Below, one piece after another: positions 27,049 to 35,619 of a stretch of DNA of 64,000 bases. The position numbers and the translations under genes were made by a program. The first letter of the stretch is position 1, and every line of letters begins with the position of its first letter. The notes below the pieces were generated by a model. That model was not told the origin of the DNA and did not search any database. It saw nothing but the letters and a program-made list of their open reading frames with translations. This stretch comes from an uncultured Endomicrobiia bacterium (GTDB lineage: Bacteria; Elusimicrobiota; Endomicrobiia; DTEH01), in the NCBI GenBank assembly GCA_937936785.1, contig CALDDQ010000001.1, forward strand, positions 50,402 through 114,401. The letters are read 5' to 3'.

Positions 27049-27654
27049 ATGAGAAATAATTCTTTAATTGATTTGTTTAAACAATATAATGCAATGTTAG
27101 AAGGTCATTTTCTTTTGTCCTCAGGTTTACATAGTGATAAATATTTACAATGTGCACTTGTACTTCAATATCCTGATCTTGCAGAAAAAATTGCGATGTT
27201 GTTGTTTGAAGAAATTAAAAAAAAATCTGATATTTGGCAAAGAATTAATCTTGTAGTTTCGCCAGCTTTAGGAGGTATAATTATTGGTCAGGAAATGGCT
27301 CGCGTGATAAAAACTATTGCTGGTTGCAATGTTAGAGCTATTTTTACTGAACGAGATAACTTAGGACAAATGACCTTACGAAGAGGATTTGAGATTACAA
27401 ATAAAGATAACGTTATAATTGTTGAAGATGTTGTGACAACTGGAAAATCTACAAATGAAGTAATTGATGTCGTTGAAAAATGTAATGGCAAGGTTTTATC
27501 TATAGCAAGTATAATAAACAGATCAATAGAAGAAAAAATGTTTAAGTTTCCTTATTTTTACATCTCAAAAGTTGATATAAATAATTTTGTTCCTGAAAAT
27601 TGTCCTTTGTGCAAAAAAAATATTCCTCTAGTAAGACCAGGAAGTAGAAAATAA
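27049..27654 (+). CDS. pyrE: Orotate phosphoribosyltransferase
   Basis: The enzyme joins orotate to PRPP to give OMP in pyrimidine synthesis. The 201 residues contain the substrate segment EGHFLLSSGLHSDKYLQCALV, VVSPALGGIIIGQEMAR, FTERDNLGQMTLRRGFEI and the PRPP-binding motif VIIVEDVVTTGKSTNEVI. A C-terminal CPLCKKNIPLVRPGSRK with two cysteines matches the longer PyrE group of some bacteria and archaea rather than E. coli PyrE. The ribosome-binding site GGAGAA (27038-27043) points to ATG 27049; an upstream in-frame start would add six residues. It is followed after three bases by the larA-type gene. Confidence 0.94.
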   Translation: MRNNSLIDLFKQYNAMLEGHFLLSSGLHSDKYLQCALVLQYPDLAEKIAMLLFEEIKKKSDIWQRINLVVSPALGGIIIGQEMARVIKTIAGCNVRAIFTERDNLGQMTLRRGFEITNKDNVIIVEDVVTTGKSTNEVIDVVEKCNGKVLSIASIINRSIEEKMFKFPYFYISKVDINNFVPENCPLCKKNIPLVRPGSRK

Positions 27655-27657
27655 CAA

Positions 27658-28968
27658 ATGAATTGTCTGAAAACAGTTTATAACAACTATTCTTTAAAAT
27701 ACGGTAAAACAGAAAAAAGTTTCTTATTAAAAAAAAGTAATGTTATATCTGTGTTAGAATTAAAAAATCATAAATATGCTGAAATAAAAAATATTGCTTT
27801 TGAACTTGTTAAATCATTAAATCATCCACTAAAATATTCTTCGTTAAAAAATATAATAAAAAAAACTAATCCACAAAATATCGTCATTGTGGTAGAAGAT
27901 ATAACAAGAGCAAATCCATATTATCCAGTAATACTTAATACTTTAATTGACTATTTTCCTAAAAAATATAAAACCAAAGTTACCTTTTTAATAGCTTTAG
28001 GTACTCACAGACCACATTCTAAAAAAGATAATATTAAAGTTTACGGAGAAGAAATTGTTAAAAAATATAAATTTATAAATCATAACTGTGATAATAAAAA
28101 AACTAATGAATATATATGTACAACATCTTTTGGGAACAAAATTTTTATCAATAAATTTGCATTAAATGCCGATTTATTAATTCTAACAGGTAGTATTGAT
28201 ACACATTCGTTTGCAGGATATTCAGGAACGAGAAAAACTATTTTACCAGGCATTGCAGCAAGACAAAGTATAACTTTTAACCATTCGTTTGTAGTTGATA
28301 AAAATTCTAATATGGGAAATATAAATTATAATAAAATTAATCTTGATATGTTAGAAACTGCAAACAATTTTATCTCAAAGAGAAAAAAAGTTGGTAAAGA
28401 AACTTTTTTCATAAACTTTATAAAAGATCATAAAAAAAGGTTAATAAAAATTTTATCTGGAGAAATGAATACAGTTTATAACAACGGAATAAAAATTGCT
28501 AAAAAATTGTTTTCTGTACCAATAAAAGAACTTTCTGATGTAACAATTGTAAGTTGTGGTGGGTACCCTCGTGATATAAATTTATATCAAGCACAGAAGA
28601 GTTTGACCTGTGCTTCTCTTGCTACAAAATTTGGTGGAACAATTGTATTATTAGCAGAGTGTTGTGAAGGTGTTGGGCAAAAAATTTTTGAAAATTGGAT
28701 GAAAAAGAAATCATTATCTGAAATACTTTCAACTAAACAAAAAAAAATTGTAGTAGAAGGACATAGAGCATATTTAACTGCAAAAATTCTTAAACAATAT
28801 CAGTGCATATTAGTTTCAGACATAAAAAAATATTTAGTTCAAAAATTGAAATTTAAATTTGTAAAAGATATTAATGAAGCAATTGAAATAATAAACAAAA
28901 AATATAGAAACAATTTTAGTTGTTACATAATTCCAAATGGATCATCAATTTTGCCTATTAAAGAATAA
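27658..28968 (+). CDS. larA: LarA-family nickel-pincer racemase-like protein
   Basis: The 436 residues match lactate racemase LarA and its homologues (DUF2088). In the Lactobacillus plantarum enzyme, His108 and His174 are catalytic, Lys184 carries the nickel-pincer cofactor and His200 binds nickel. Here His117 (GTHRPHS), His183 (DTHSFAGYSG), Lys193 (TRKTILPG) and His209 (FNHSF) sit at a constant offset of nine, so the active site looks intact. ITRANPYYPV matches the early DxTR region. The substrate may be lactate or another 2-hydroxy acid, because the family is broad. No larB, larC or larE (cofactor synthesis) or larD is in the window. The neighbours pyrE and apgM give no specific clue. Confidence 0.82.
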   Translation: MNCLKTVYNNYSLKYGKTEKSFLLKKSNVISVLELKNHKYAEIKNIAFELVKSLNHPLKYSSLKNIIKKTNPQNIVIVVEDITRANPYYPVILNTLIDYFPKKYKTKVTFLIALGTHRPHSKKDNIKVYGEEIVKKYKFINHNCDNKKTNEYICTTSFGNKIFINKFALNADLLILTGSIDTHSFAGYSGTRKTILPGIAARQSITFNHSFVVDKNSNMGNINYNKINLDMLETANNFISKRKKVGKETFFINFIKDHKKRLIKILSGEMNTVYNNGIKIAKKLFSVPIKELSDVTIVSCGGYPRDINLYQAQKSLTCASLATKFGGTIVLLAECCEGVGQKIFENWMKKKSLSEILSTKQKKIVVEGHRAYLTAKILKQYQCILVSDIKKYLVQKLKFKFVKDINEAIEIINKKYRNNFSCYIIPNGSSILPIKE

Positions 28969-29002
28969 TTTTACAAACAAATAAAACATATAGGAGAAAA
29001 AA

Positions 29003-30241
29003 ATGAACAACTTAAATCTTATAAAATCTCTATCAATAAAAAATGAAAAGAAAATTGTTATGCTTGTTATTGATGGACTTGGTGGAGCACCAAAAATTGA
29101 TACGCAAAAAACTGAGTTAGAAACTGCAAATATCCCAAACTTTGATAAACTTGCTTCGAATTCTTTATGTGGACTTTCTGTGCCTGTTGATTATGGTATC
29201 ACTCCTGGAAGTGGACCGGGACATTTAGCTCTGTTTGGTTATGATCCAATTGAAAACTTAATTGGTCGTGGAGTTTTGGAAGTATTAGGATTGGGAATGC
29301 AAATGTCAAACAACGATGTCGCTTTTAGAGGAAATTTTGCTACAATAGATAAAAATGGTGTTATAACAGATAGAAGAGCAGGTAGAATATCTACAGAAAC
29401 TAATGTTGAATTAATAAAAAAAATTTCACAAAAAATTAAAAAAATTGATGATGTAGAAATTTTTTTGCAGTCAGGTAAAGGACATAGGTTTGCTGGAATA
29501 TTTCGTTCCAGTGGAAATACAATTTTGTCTGATCAAATTACAGAAAATGATCCTCATAAAGAAGGAAATAAACCATACAAAATTTTACCAATAAATTCAT
29601 TAGACAAAAATGCTAAAAGAACTGCTCAAATAGTAGAAACTTTTATAAATGAGGTTAAAAATATTTTAATTTCGGAAGAAAAAGCTAATTACTGTTTGTT
29701 ACGTGGATTTTCAAAATATCCAGATATACCTACTATGCAAGAAGTATATAAACTTAATCCAATAGCAATTGCCGTCTATCCTATGTATAAAGGATTGGCA
29801 CAGTTGGTTGGGATGGAAATTGTTAAAGGTTGTGAATCTATTACAGATGAAATTAAAAAATTAAAAGAATTATATAAAAAACCATATGATTTTTACTATA
29901 TTCATTTTAAAGATACTGATGCAATGGGCGAAGACGGAAATTTTGACGCAAAAGTTCAAAAGTTGGAAGAAATTGATAAATTATTACCTGAAGTAATTAA
30001 TATGAACCCAGATATTTTAATTGTTACTGGTGATCATTCTACCCCTGCAGTTACAAAAGGGCATTCGTGGCATCCTGTTCCTGTAGCAATAATGTCTAAC
30101 CATATTCCTACGCCAAAAAATAATGTTATAAAATTTGATGAACAAAATCTTTCAAAAGGAATGTTGGGAACAATTTATTCCACAAAAATTATGCCTTTAG
30201 CAATGGCATATGCTGGGAAATTAGACAAATATGGTGCTTGA
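29003..30241 (+). CDS. apgM: Cofactor-independent phosphoglycerate mutase, archaeal type
   Basis: The enzyme interconverts 3- and 2-phosphoglycerate in glycolysis and gluconeogenesis. The 412 residues belong to the alkaline-phosphatase-fold ApgM group: MLVIDGLGGAPKIDTQKTELETANIPNFDKLA near the start, YGITPGSGPGHLALFGYDP with the catalytic serine, GRGVLEVLGLGM, GNFATIDKNGVITDRRAGRIST, HFKDTDAMGEDGNFDAKV and the metal site VTGDHSTPAVTKGHSWHPVPV. This form is found mainly in archaea and some bacterial lineages and is unrelated to the E. coli GpmA. It has a good ribosome-binding site, AGGAGA, seven bases upstream. Confidence 0.95.
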   Translation: MNNLNLIKSLSIKNEKKIVMLVIDGLGGAPKIDTQKTELETANIPNFDKLASNSLCGLSVPVDYGITPGSGPGHLALFGYDPIENLIGRGVLEVLGLGMQMSNNDVAFRGNFATIDKNGVITDRRAGRISTETNVELIKKISQKIKKIDDVEIFLQSGKGHRFAGIFRSSGNTILSDQITENDPHKEGNKPYKILPINSLDKNAKRTAQIVETFINEVKNILISEEKANYCLLRGFSKYPDIPTMQEVYKLNPIAIAVYPMYKGLAQLVGMEIVKGCESITDEIKKLKELYKKPYDFYYIHFKDTDAMGEDGNFDAKVQKLEEIDKLLPEVINMNPDILIVTGDHSTPAVTKGHSWHPVPVAIMSNHIPTPKNNVIKFDEQNLSKGMLGTIYSTKIMPLAMAYAGKLDKYGA

Positions 30242-30284
30242 AAAAATTTTCTTAATAGAATAAAAAAAAGATAATAAATTTTAA

Positions 30285-30305
30285 TTTAATCTTATAAAGA
30301 TTAAA
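30285..30305. repeat. Hairpin-forming inverted repeat after apgM
   Basis: A 9-base arm TTTAATCTT is followed by ATA and its exact complement AAGATTAAA. No T-run follows, so a terminator role is weak; it could stabilise the apgM transcript end. Confidence 0.35.
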
Positions 30306-30355
30306 ATGTTGGTTTAGTTGGTTAAAATAAAAAGTGTGTAAAAGAAAAAACAAAT

Positions 30356-30925
30356 ATGAAAAAAAATAATAAAAAAAAAGGATTGATATTAAACTTTAGT
30401 CCAAGAATTGGTGGAAACAGCGATTTTATTTCAAAAATTTTATTCTTGAATTTAAAAAAACATTTTGATTTAAAAATTATTAACATTAACAATTTAAAAA
30501 TTATACAATGTAAGGGTTGTGAAAATTATTGTATTAAAAATGTTAAATGTAGATTTAATGATGATATGAACATTTTATATGAACACTTTAGAAATGACGA
30601 TCTTTTAATAATAGTTTCTCCAATATATTTTTACCATATCCCAGGATATGCAAAAATTGCTATTGATAGATGCCAACCGTTTTGGGTAGAAAAATATGTT
30701 TTTAAAAAAGTTAGTTTAAAACCTAAAGTTGCTTCAGTAATACTTATTGGAGAAACAAAAGGAAAAAAACTTTTTTCAGGGACAGAACTTACTCTAAAAT
30801 ATTTTTTTGATACAATAAATACTAAATTTGATCCAAAAATTAATTTATACTTACGTTCTAATATCAGACTTAAAAATGTTATACAGAATTTTTCTAAAAA
30901 AATAATTAATGCATTTTATCAATAA
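30356..30925 (+). CDS. NAD(P)H-dependent FMN reductase / iron-sulfur flavoprotein-like
   Basis: The 189 residues have a flavodoxin-like fold: GLILNFSPRIGGNSDFISKIL as the FMN phosphate loop, then a cysteine-rich segment (CKGCENYCIKNVKCRFNDDM) and SPIYFYHIPGYAKIAIDRCQPFW as the family's SPVYWYxxPxxxKxFIDR-like block. The C-x2-C-x3-C-x5-C pattern is that of NADPH-dependent FMN reductases and of iron-sulfur flavoproteins, so it might bind a cluster. The redox partner is unknown. The preceding 114 bases contain only an inverted repeat, and the start has no strong ribosome-binding site. Confidence 0.8.
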   Translation: MKKNNKKKGLILNFSPRIGGNSDFISKILFLNLKKHFDLKIININNLKIIQCKGCENYCIKNVKCRFNDDMNILYEHFRNDDLLIIVSPIYFYHIPGYAKIAIDRCQPFWVEKYVFKKVSLKPKVASVILIGETKGKKLFSGTELTLKYFFDTINTKFDPKINLYLRSNIRLKNVIQNFSKKIINAFYQ

Positions 30926-30940
30926 TTTAACTCTGATTTC

Positions 30941-30969
30941 TTGACATTTAGTTCATATTATTATAAATT
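30941..30969 (+). promoter_or_regulatory. Probable promoter for the Ig-like small protein
   Basis: A perfect TTGACA (30941-30946) is followed by TAAATT at 17 bases (30964-30969) or TATAAA at 15 bases (30962-30967). The gene's ribosome-binding site AGGTGA follows at 30980-30985. Confidence 0.45.
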
Positions 30970-30990
30970 TTTAAAAGTGAGGTGATTTTT

Positions 30991-31335
30991 ATGAAAAAAC
31001 AAAAAAGTATTAAAAAAACTGAAAAACAAATAACTAATATAAAACAAACCAAAGGTTCAAAATATTTAATTACTATAGACCATCCAAAAAATGATGAAAT
31101 AATTTTACATAAAAATCATTATGCAATAAGAACTACTGTAACAAGTGGTGATGGTGTGGTAGAGATTTCAATAAATAATGGTGGGTGGCAAAAGTGCCGT
31201 TCTACAGCAGGACACTGGTGGTATGATTGGCATAATATTCCAGAAGGAAAACATGTTATAGTTAGTAGATTGCGTGACGAACAAAAAAATAGAACTTTAA
31301 AAAAATCAGACCCTGTGTGTGTAACAGTTAAGTAG
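30991..31335 (+). CDS. Small tryptophan-rich Ig-like (beta-sandwich) protein, unknown function
   Basis: The 114-residue protein has a lysine/glutamine-rich N-terminus (about 25 residues) and then a single beta-rich domain: YLITIDHPKNDEIILHKNHYAIRTTV, GDGVVEISINNGGWQKCRSTAGHWWYDWHNIPEGKHVIVSRLRD. This resembles an Ig-like or carbohydrate-associated beta sandwich, and the string of Trp and Tyr could form a ligand surface. No signal peptide is seen, so it should be cytoplasmic. ATG 30991 is preceded by AGGTGA at a good distance; an upstream GTG at 30982 lies inside that site and is rejected. I do not know a function. Confidence 0.7.
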   Translation: MKKQKSIKKTEKQITNIKQTKGSKYLITIDHPKNDEIILHKNHYAIRTTVTSGDGVVEISINNGGWQKCRSTAGHWWYDWHNIPEGKHVIVSRLRDEQKNRTLKKSDPVCVTVK

Positions 31336-31402
31336 TTTAATTACATTTAAAATACTTTATATTTATAAAAATTTTTTTAGTTAAGTTTTTAATTTTTAGT
31401 TT

Positions 31403-31475
31403 GCGGGCGTAATTCAGTGGCTAGAATGTCTGCTTGCCAAGCAGAATGTCGTGGGTTCGACCCCCATCGCCCGCT
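31403..31475 (+). tRNA. tRNA-Gly (anticodon GCC)
   Basis: 73 bases with acceptor GCGGGCG/CGCCCGC, discriminator T, anticodon stem CTGCT/AGCAG around TTGCCAA, and T arm GTGGG-TTCGACC-CCCAT. No CCA is encoded. Confidence 0.94.
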
Positions 31476-31534
31476 TATTTTCTTATCAAAAAAATTAGTT
31501 TAACTTATCTATTAAACAAGGTGGTTTTGAGAAA

Positions 31535-33109
31535 TTGAAAAATAGTGTTTTTAAAAATGTGTTAATTAGTGTTTATGACAAGAGTGGTATTATAGAATTT
31601 GCACAAAAGTTAGAAAATGTTGGGTTAAATATATTTTCTACAGGTAAAACTGCAAAGTTATTAGAAAAAAATAATATTAAAGTTACAGAAGTTTCTAAGT
31701 ATACAGAGTTTCCAGAAATACTCGGTGGAAGAGTAAAAACTCTACATCCAAAAGTTTTTGCTGGGATTTTAGCTAAAAGAAATTCTAAAGAACATCAACA
31801 ACAAGTTAAAGAATATAATATTATTAATTTTGATATTGTAGTTGTAAATTTATATCCTTTTGAAAAAACAATTTTAAATATTTCAAACGATGAAGATAAA
31901 ATTCTTGAAAATATTGACATTGGTGGAGTATCGTTGATTCGTGCCGCTGCAAAAAATTTTAATGATGTAGTAGTTATTGTAGATCCTAACGACTATAAAA
32001 TTATAATTGAAAAAATTAAGAACAATGAGGTAACTATAGAATTTAGAAAATATTTAGCTCAAAAAGCATTTTTTCATACTTCAAGATATGATAGCATAAT
32101 AGCAAATTGGTTCTTGAACAAAAATAAAGAATTAGATGTTTTTTTAGATGAATTAACCATTGGAATTAAAAAAGTTTCAAATTTAAGATATGGAGAAAAC
32201 CCTCACCAAAAAGCTGCTTTGTATAAATTACCAAGATATGAACAAAATTATTATACATTATTAGAAGCTGAAAAAATTCAAGGGAAAGATTTATCTTATA
32301 ACAACTATCTTGATTTAGATTCTGCGTATAGTATAATAAAAATGTTTAATGAATCTGCTTGCGTTATAATAAAACATAACAATCCATGCGGCGTTGCAGA
32401 ATCTAAAACTATTTTTGACGCATACAAAAAAGCATTAAGTTGTGATCCTGTATCTGCTTATGGAGGGATAATCGCGTTTAATAGAGAAGTTGATTTTGAT
32501 ACTGCAAAAGAAGTTATAAAACTTTTTACTGAATGTGTAATTGCACCAGGTTTTTCTATACGTGCAAGAAAAGTTTTTGAAAAGAAAAAAAATTTAATAT
32601 TATTATCATTGCCTATTGGAAAAAATAATGTGGAAAATGAATTTAGACAAATTGATGGTGGGATTTTGTTACAAACAAAAGACATTATTTTAGATGAAGA
32701 ATATAAAATTGTTACAAAAAAACATCCAACACAACAAGAACTAGTTTCTTTAAAATTTGCCAATATAGTTGCAAAACAAACTAAATCCAATGCTATAGTA
32801 CTTGTAAAAAATAAACAAACAGTTGGTATTGGTGCAGGACAAATGTCAAGAATTGATGCACTAAAAATTGCAAAAATTAAAATGAACCAGATGGATAATT
32901 ATGTTCTCAAACAGTTAAATGATTTTTCTGTTGTTTTAGCCAGTGATGCGTTTTTCCCTTTTAGAGACATCGTCGATGAATCAGCTAAGATTGGAGTAAA
33001 AGCAATAATTCAACCTGGTGGGTCAATACGTGATATTGAATCAATTAATGCAGCAAATGAGCATGGTATTGCGATGGTATTTACTGGAATAAGACATTTT
33101 AAACATTAA
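31535..33109 (+). CDS. purH: Bifunctional AICAR formyltransferase / IMP cyclohydrolase
   Basis: The 524-residue enzyme performs the last two steps of purine (IMP) synthesis. The N-terminal IMP cyclohydrolase domain (about 1-200) has [54 protein letters not shown] and [17 protein letters not shown]. The C-terminal formyltransferase domain has [66 protein letters not shown] and QPGGSIRD. The start is TTG 31535, with AGGTGG ten bases upstream; there is no ATG in the family's N-terminal range, so a rare start codon is likely. It lies 59 bases after tRNA-Gly. Confidence 0.96.
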   Translation: MKNSVFKNVLISVYDKSGIIEFAQKLENVGLNIFSTGKTAKLLEKNNIKVTEVSKYTEFPEILGGRVKTLHPKVFAGILAKRNSKEHQQQVKEYNIINFDIVVVNLYPFEKTILNISNDEDKILENIDIGGVSLIRAAAKNFNDVVVIVDPNDYKIIIEKIKNNEVTIEFRKYLAQKAFFHTSRYDSIIANWFLNKNKELDVFLDELTIGIKKVSNLRYGENPHQKAALYKLPRYEQNYYTLLEAEKIQGKDLSYNNYLDLDSAYSIIKMFNESACVIIKHNNPCGVAESKTIFDAYKKALSCDPVSAYGGIIAFNREVDFDTAKEVIKLFTECVIAPGFSIRARKVFEKKKNLILLSLPIGKNNVENEFRQIDGGILLQTKDIILDEEYKIVTKKHPTQQELVSLKFANIVAKQTKSNAIVLVKNKQTVGIGAGQMSRIDALKIAKIKMNQMDNYVLKQLNDFSVVLASDAFFPFRDIVDESAKIGVKAIIQPGGSIRDIESINAANEHGIAMVFTGIRHFKH

Positions 33110-33118
33110 TAATTTATA

Positions 33119-33664
33119 ATGTGTAACAAAATTTTTGGGTTATTTTTTTTATCAATACTGTTTTTTAATGTCAATTTATTATCTAATATTATATCTGATG
33201 AATTGTTTGGAATAAAGATTGGAACTAAATATAAAACTATTGCTAAAAATTATAAATTAACTAAATCTAAAAATGAGATTAGTTCTGTTAGAGTTTATAG
33301 AATTATTTATGCAGAAAGTTTTGGGGTTGAAACATTTCTATACTTTTTCAAATCAAGAATTTATAAAATTAAATTTATATATGGAAAAGATTTTGCTGAT
33401 GAAACTGATTGGGAAAATATTTATAACCAAATGAAAACTAATTACGGGGAATATCTAAGTGAGGTTACATATAATGAAGAAAAAAAATGTATAGAAACTT
33501 ATACTTGGCAAGATGAAAAAACAAAACAAGTATTAGAAAAGGTTTCTAAGAACAACAATTTAGAAACATTCACAGTATTAATTTTGGATAAAAAAATGGA
33601 AGATGAAATTTTGAAACTATCACCACTACAAAAATTCTGGCAAACAATTATTTCAATTTTCTAA
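33119..33664 (+). CDS. Secreted protein of unknown function
   Basis: This 181-residue protein starts with a probable signal peptide (MCNKIFGLFFLSILFFNVNLLS). A short beta-rich domain follows: DELFGIKIGTKYKTIAKNYKL, then GVETFLYFFKSRIYKIKFIYGK, ending with a helical, charged tail. The FGIKIGTKYKTIA segment resembles small periplasmic domains that begin with a G-x-x-x-G-x-s/t turn, but I cannot name a family. It lies between purH and the inositol-phosphatase-type gene with short gaps (9 and 16 bases). The start has no clear ribosome-binding site. Confidence 0.6.
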   Translation: MCNKIFGLFFLSILFFNVNLLSNIISDELFGIKIGTKYKTIAKNYKLTKSKNEISSVRVYRIIYAESFGVETFLYFFKSRIYKIKFIYGKDFADETDWENIYNQMKTNYGEYLSEVTYNEEKKCIETYTWQDEKTKQVLEKVSKNNNLETFTVLILDKKMEDEILKLSPLQKFWQTIISIF

Positions 33665-33680
33665 AAATATTAAAATAAGT

Positions 33681-34475
33681 ATGAAGAAATTTTTATACCT
33701 ATTAGTAAAATCTGCTGGCAAAATACTTTTGAAATATTTTAATTCAAACAATTTAAATGTAGAGTATAAATCAAAAAACAATCCTGTAACTATTGCAGAT
33801 AAAGAAACTGAATATTTATTAAAAAATTTAATTTTAAAAAAATTTCCTAATGACAAATTTATTTGTGAAGAAAGTTGTAGCACAAAAGTTGAAATAAATC
33901 CGTCCAAACGTTACTGGATTATTGATCCATTAGATGGAACCGTGAATTTTACTAAAGGACTAAATATATTTTGTACTTCAATTGCTTTAATGGAAAATAA
34001 TGATATTAAATACGCAATAGTTTATAACCCTTATACTGAAGAACTTTTTTATGCACAAAAAAATTTCGGTTCATTTAAAAATGATAAACAAATTTTTGTT
34101 TCAAAAGAAAAAAAATTAAAAAATTCACTTTTAGTTACAGGATTTCCATATTATACTCACAAAAATCCTAAACAAGTTTTTGATATTTTTAATAAATTTT
34201 CAATTTCTGCGCAGGGAATAAGACGGCTTGGATCTGCAGCAATGGATATGTGCTATGTTGCTCAAGGTGTTTTTGACGGATTTTGGGAAGAAAATTTGCA
34301 ACCATGGGATGTTGCAGCGGGTTTTTTAATAGTAAAAGAAGCTGGAGGTAAAGTTACAGATTACTTTGGGAAAAACAATTTTTTGTTTGGTAAACAACTT
34401 ATTGCTTCAAACAATAAAATTCATAGCCAAATGTTGAAAATTACTAAAAAAATATATAGAACCACAAATTATTAG
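33681..34475 (+). CDS. suhB: Inositol-monophosphatase-family phosphatase
   Basis: The 264 residues match the IMPase fold: metal ligands in ICEESCS (Glu about 67), the signature WIIDPLDGTVNFTKG with Asp82, and Asp210 in QPWDVAAGFLIVKEAGGKVTD. SNNKIHSQM follows near the end. Enzymes of this group hydrolyse inositol-1-phosphate, sometimes fructose-1,6-bisphosphate or PAP, and E. coli SuhB also binds the NusA antitermination complex, so substrate is open and the symbol is provisional. Three metal-site motifs look intact. Confidence 0.85.
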   Translation: MKKFLYLLVKSAGKILLKYFNSNNLNVEYKSKNNPVTIADKETEYLLKNLILKKFPNDKFICEESCSTKVEINPSKRYWIIDPLDGTVNFTKGLNIFCTSIALMENNDIKYAIVYNPYTEELFYAQKNFGSFKNDKQIFVSKEKKLKNSLLVTGFPYYTHKNPKQVFDIFNKFSISAQGIRRLGSAAMDMCYVAQGVFDGFWEENLQPWDVAAGFLIVKEAGGKVTDYFGKNNFLFGKQLIASNNKIHSQMLKITKKIYRTTNY

Positions 34476-34522
34476 TTTTTTAATATATGATCTGTAATTT
34501 TTAATTTGAAATTAACTTATTA

Positions 34523-34596
34523 CGGGGCGTAGCGCAGTGGCTTAGCGCGTCCGGCTTGGGACCGGGAGGTCGGTGGTTCAAATCCACTCGCCCCGA
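34523..34596 (+). tRNA. tRNA-Pro (anticodon TGG)
   Basis: 74 bases with acceptor CGGGGCG/CGCCCCG, discriminator A, anticodon loop with TGG, stem CCGGC/ACCGG-like pairing, and T arm GGTGG-TTCAAAT-CCACT. No CCA is encoded. It sits 38 bases before radC. Confidence 0.93.
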
Positions 34597-34634
34597 AAGT
34601 TTTTAAACAAAAATTTTCTTTCTGATAAATTTCA

Positions 34635-35318
34635 ATGAAATTAAACAAGCATACTTTTTCAATAAAAAACTTACCTAAACTCGACAGACCTAGAGAAAAA
34701 CTTATGAAATATGGACCTAATAAACTTTCCAATGAAGAACTTCTGGCTATAATTTTACGTATAGGTAGTAAAGAAAATAACGTTTTAGTATTAGCAAAAA
34801 ATTTATTAAAAAAATTTGATGAAAAAGAATTACCTTATATAACTTTTAATGAACTAAAAAATTTTCCTGGAATTGGACAGGTTAAAGCATGTGAAATCGT
34901 AGCTTGTTTTGAATTGGGAAAGAGGTTTCTAAAAGACAAGAAAGTGCATTTGTTTTTGTCTCCAAAAGATATTTTCGAACGGTTGATAGAATATCGGTAT
35001 AAAAAAAAAGAACATTTTTTTGTATTTTATTTAGATGTTAAAAATCAAGAAATTAAATTTGAAATTATTTCTGTTGGAATTCTAAATACTACTGTAGTTC
35101 ATCCAAGAGAAGTTTTTGAAGGAGCAATTAAAAATTCTGCTGCACAAATTATTGTTGCACATAACCATCCTTCAGATAATGTACATCCGTCAGAAGAAGA
35201 TTTAGAAATTACAAAAAGATTGGTAGAAGCAGGAAAAATATTAGGTATAGATGTGCTTGATCATGTCATTGTTACTAAAGAAAATTATTTTAGTTTTAAA
35301 GATAAAGGATTGGTTTGA
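34635..35318 (+). CDS. radC: RadC-like JAB/MPN-domain protein
   Basis: The 227 residues have the N-terminal helix-hairpin-helix UPF0758 part (about 1-95: DRPREKLMKYGPNKLSNEELLAIILRIGSK, and FPGIGQVKACEIVACFELG) and the C-terminal JAMM domain with HNHPSDNVHPSEEDLEITKRL, whose two histidines and aspartate would bind zinc. RadC was once linked to repair, but later work found its phenotype in E. coli to come from another gene; its role remains unclear. The gene follows tRNA-Pro and has no clear ribosome-binding site. About 300 noncoding bases follow it. Confidence 0.93.
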   Translation: MKLNKHTFSIKNLPKLDRPREKLMKYGPNKLSNEELLAIILRIGSKENNVLVLAKNLLKKFDEKELPYITFNELKNFPGIGQVKACEIVACFELGKRFLKDKKVHLFLSPKDIFERLIEYRYKKKEHFFVFYLDVKNQEIKFEIISVGILNTTVVHPREVFEGAIKNSAAQIIVAHNHPSDNVHPSEEDLEITKRLVEAGKILGIDVLDHVIVTKENYFSFKDKGLV

Positions 35319-35619
35319 AACTTATAAGTATTTATTCAGTAATAAAAATTAAAATATTAAATTTTACAAAAAAATTATTGCAAATCTGCACAAATAGTAT
35401 TATATAACAAATATTTTTTATACCTTTTTCAAGGGTTTTAAATTATATTAATCTTATTTTATATTCATGTCTTTATATATTACTTTATAATAAATCAATT
35501 TTTTTGTTCTCCATTGAAAAAAAATATTTTATTTTATAATTTAAACACATAATAAAAAATTTTTAAGTTTTTATTTTGAATTTAAGCACACCTAATTGTA
35601 ATTTTTAACAGAATAAAAA
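35319..35619 (+). other. 301-base noncoding region before the aconitase gene
   Basis: No open frame or RNA gene was seen. Two promoter-like pairs occur: TTGCAA (35378-35383) with TATATA (35401-35406) at 17 bases, and TTGAAA (35514-35519) with TATAAT (35535-35540) at 15 bases. Both are plausible but weak in such AT-rich sequence, and no riboswitch-like structure stands out. Confidence 0.4.

Noticed and set aside
30285..30305. Hairpin after apgM as an intrinsic terminator
   Set aside because: The stem is AT-only apart from two pairs and no T-run follows.
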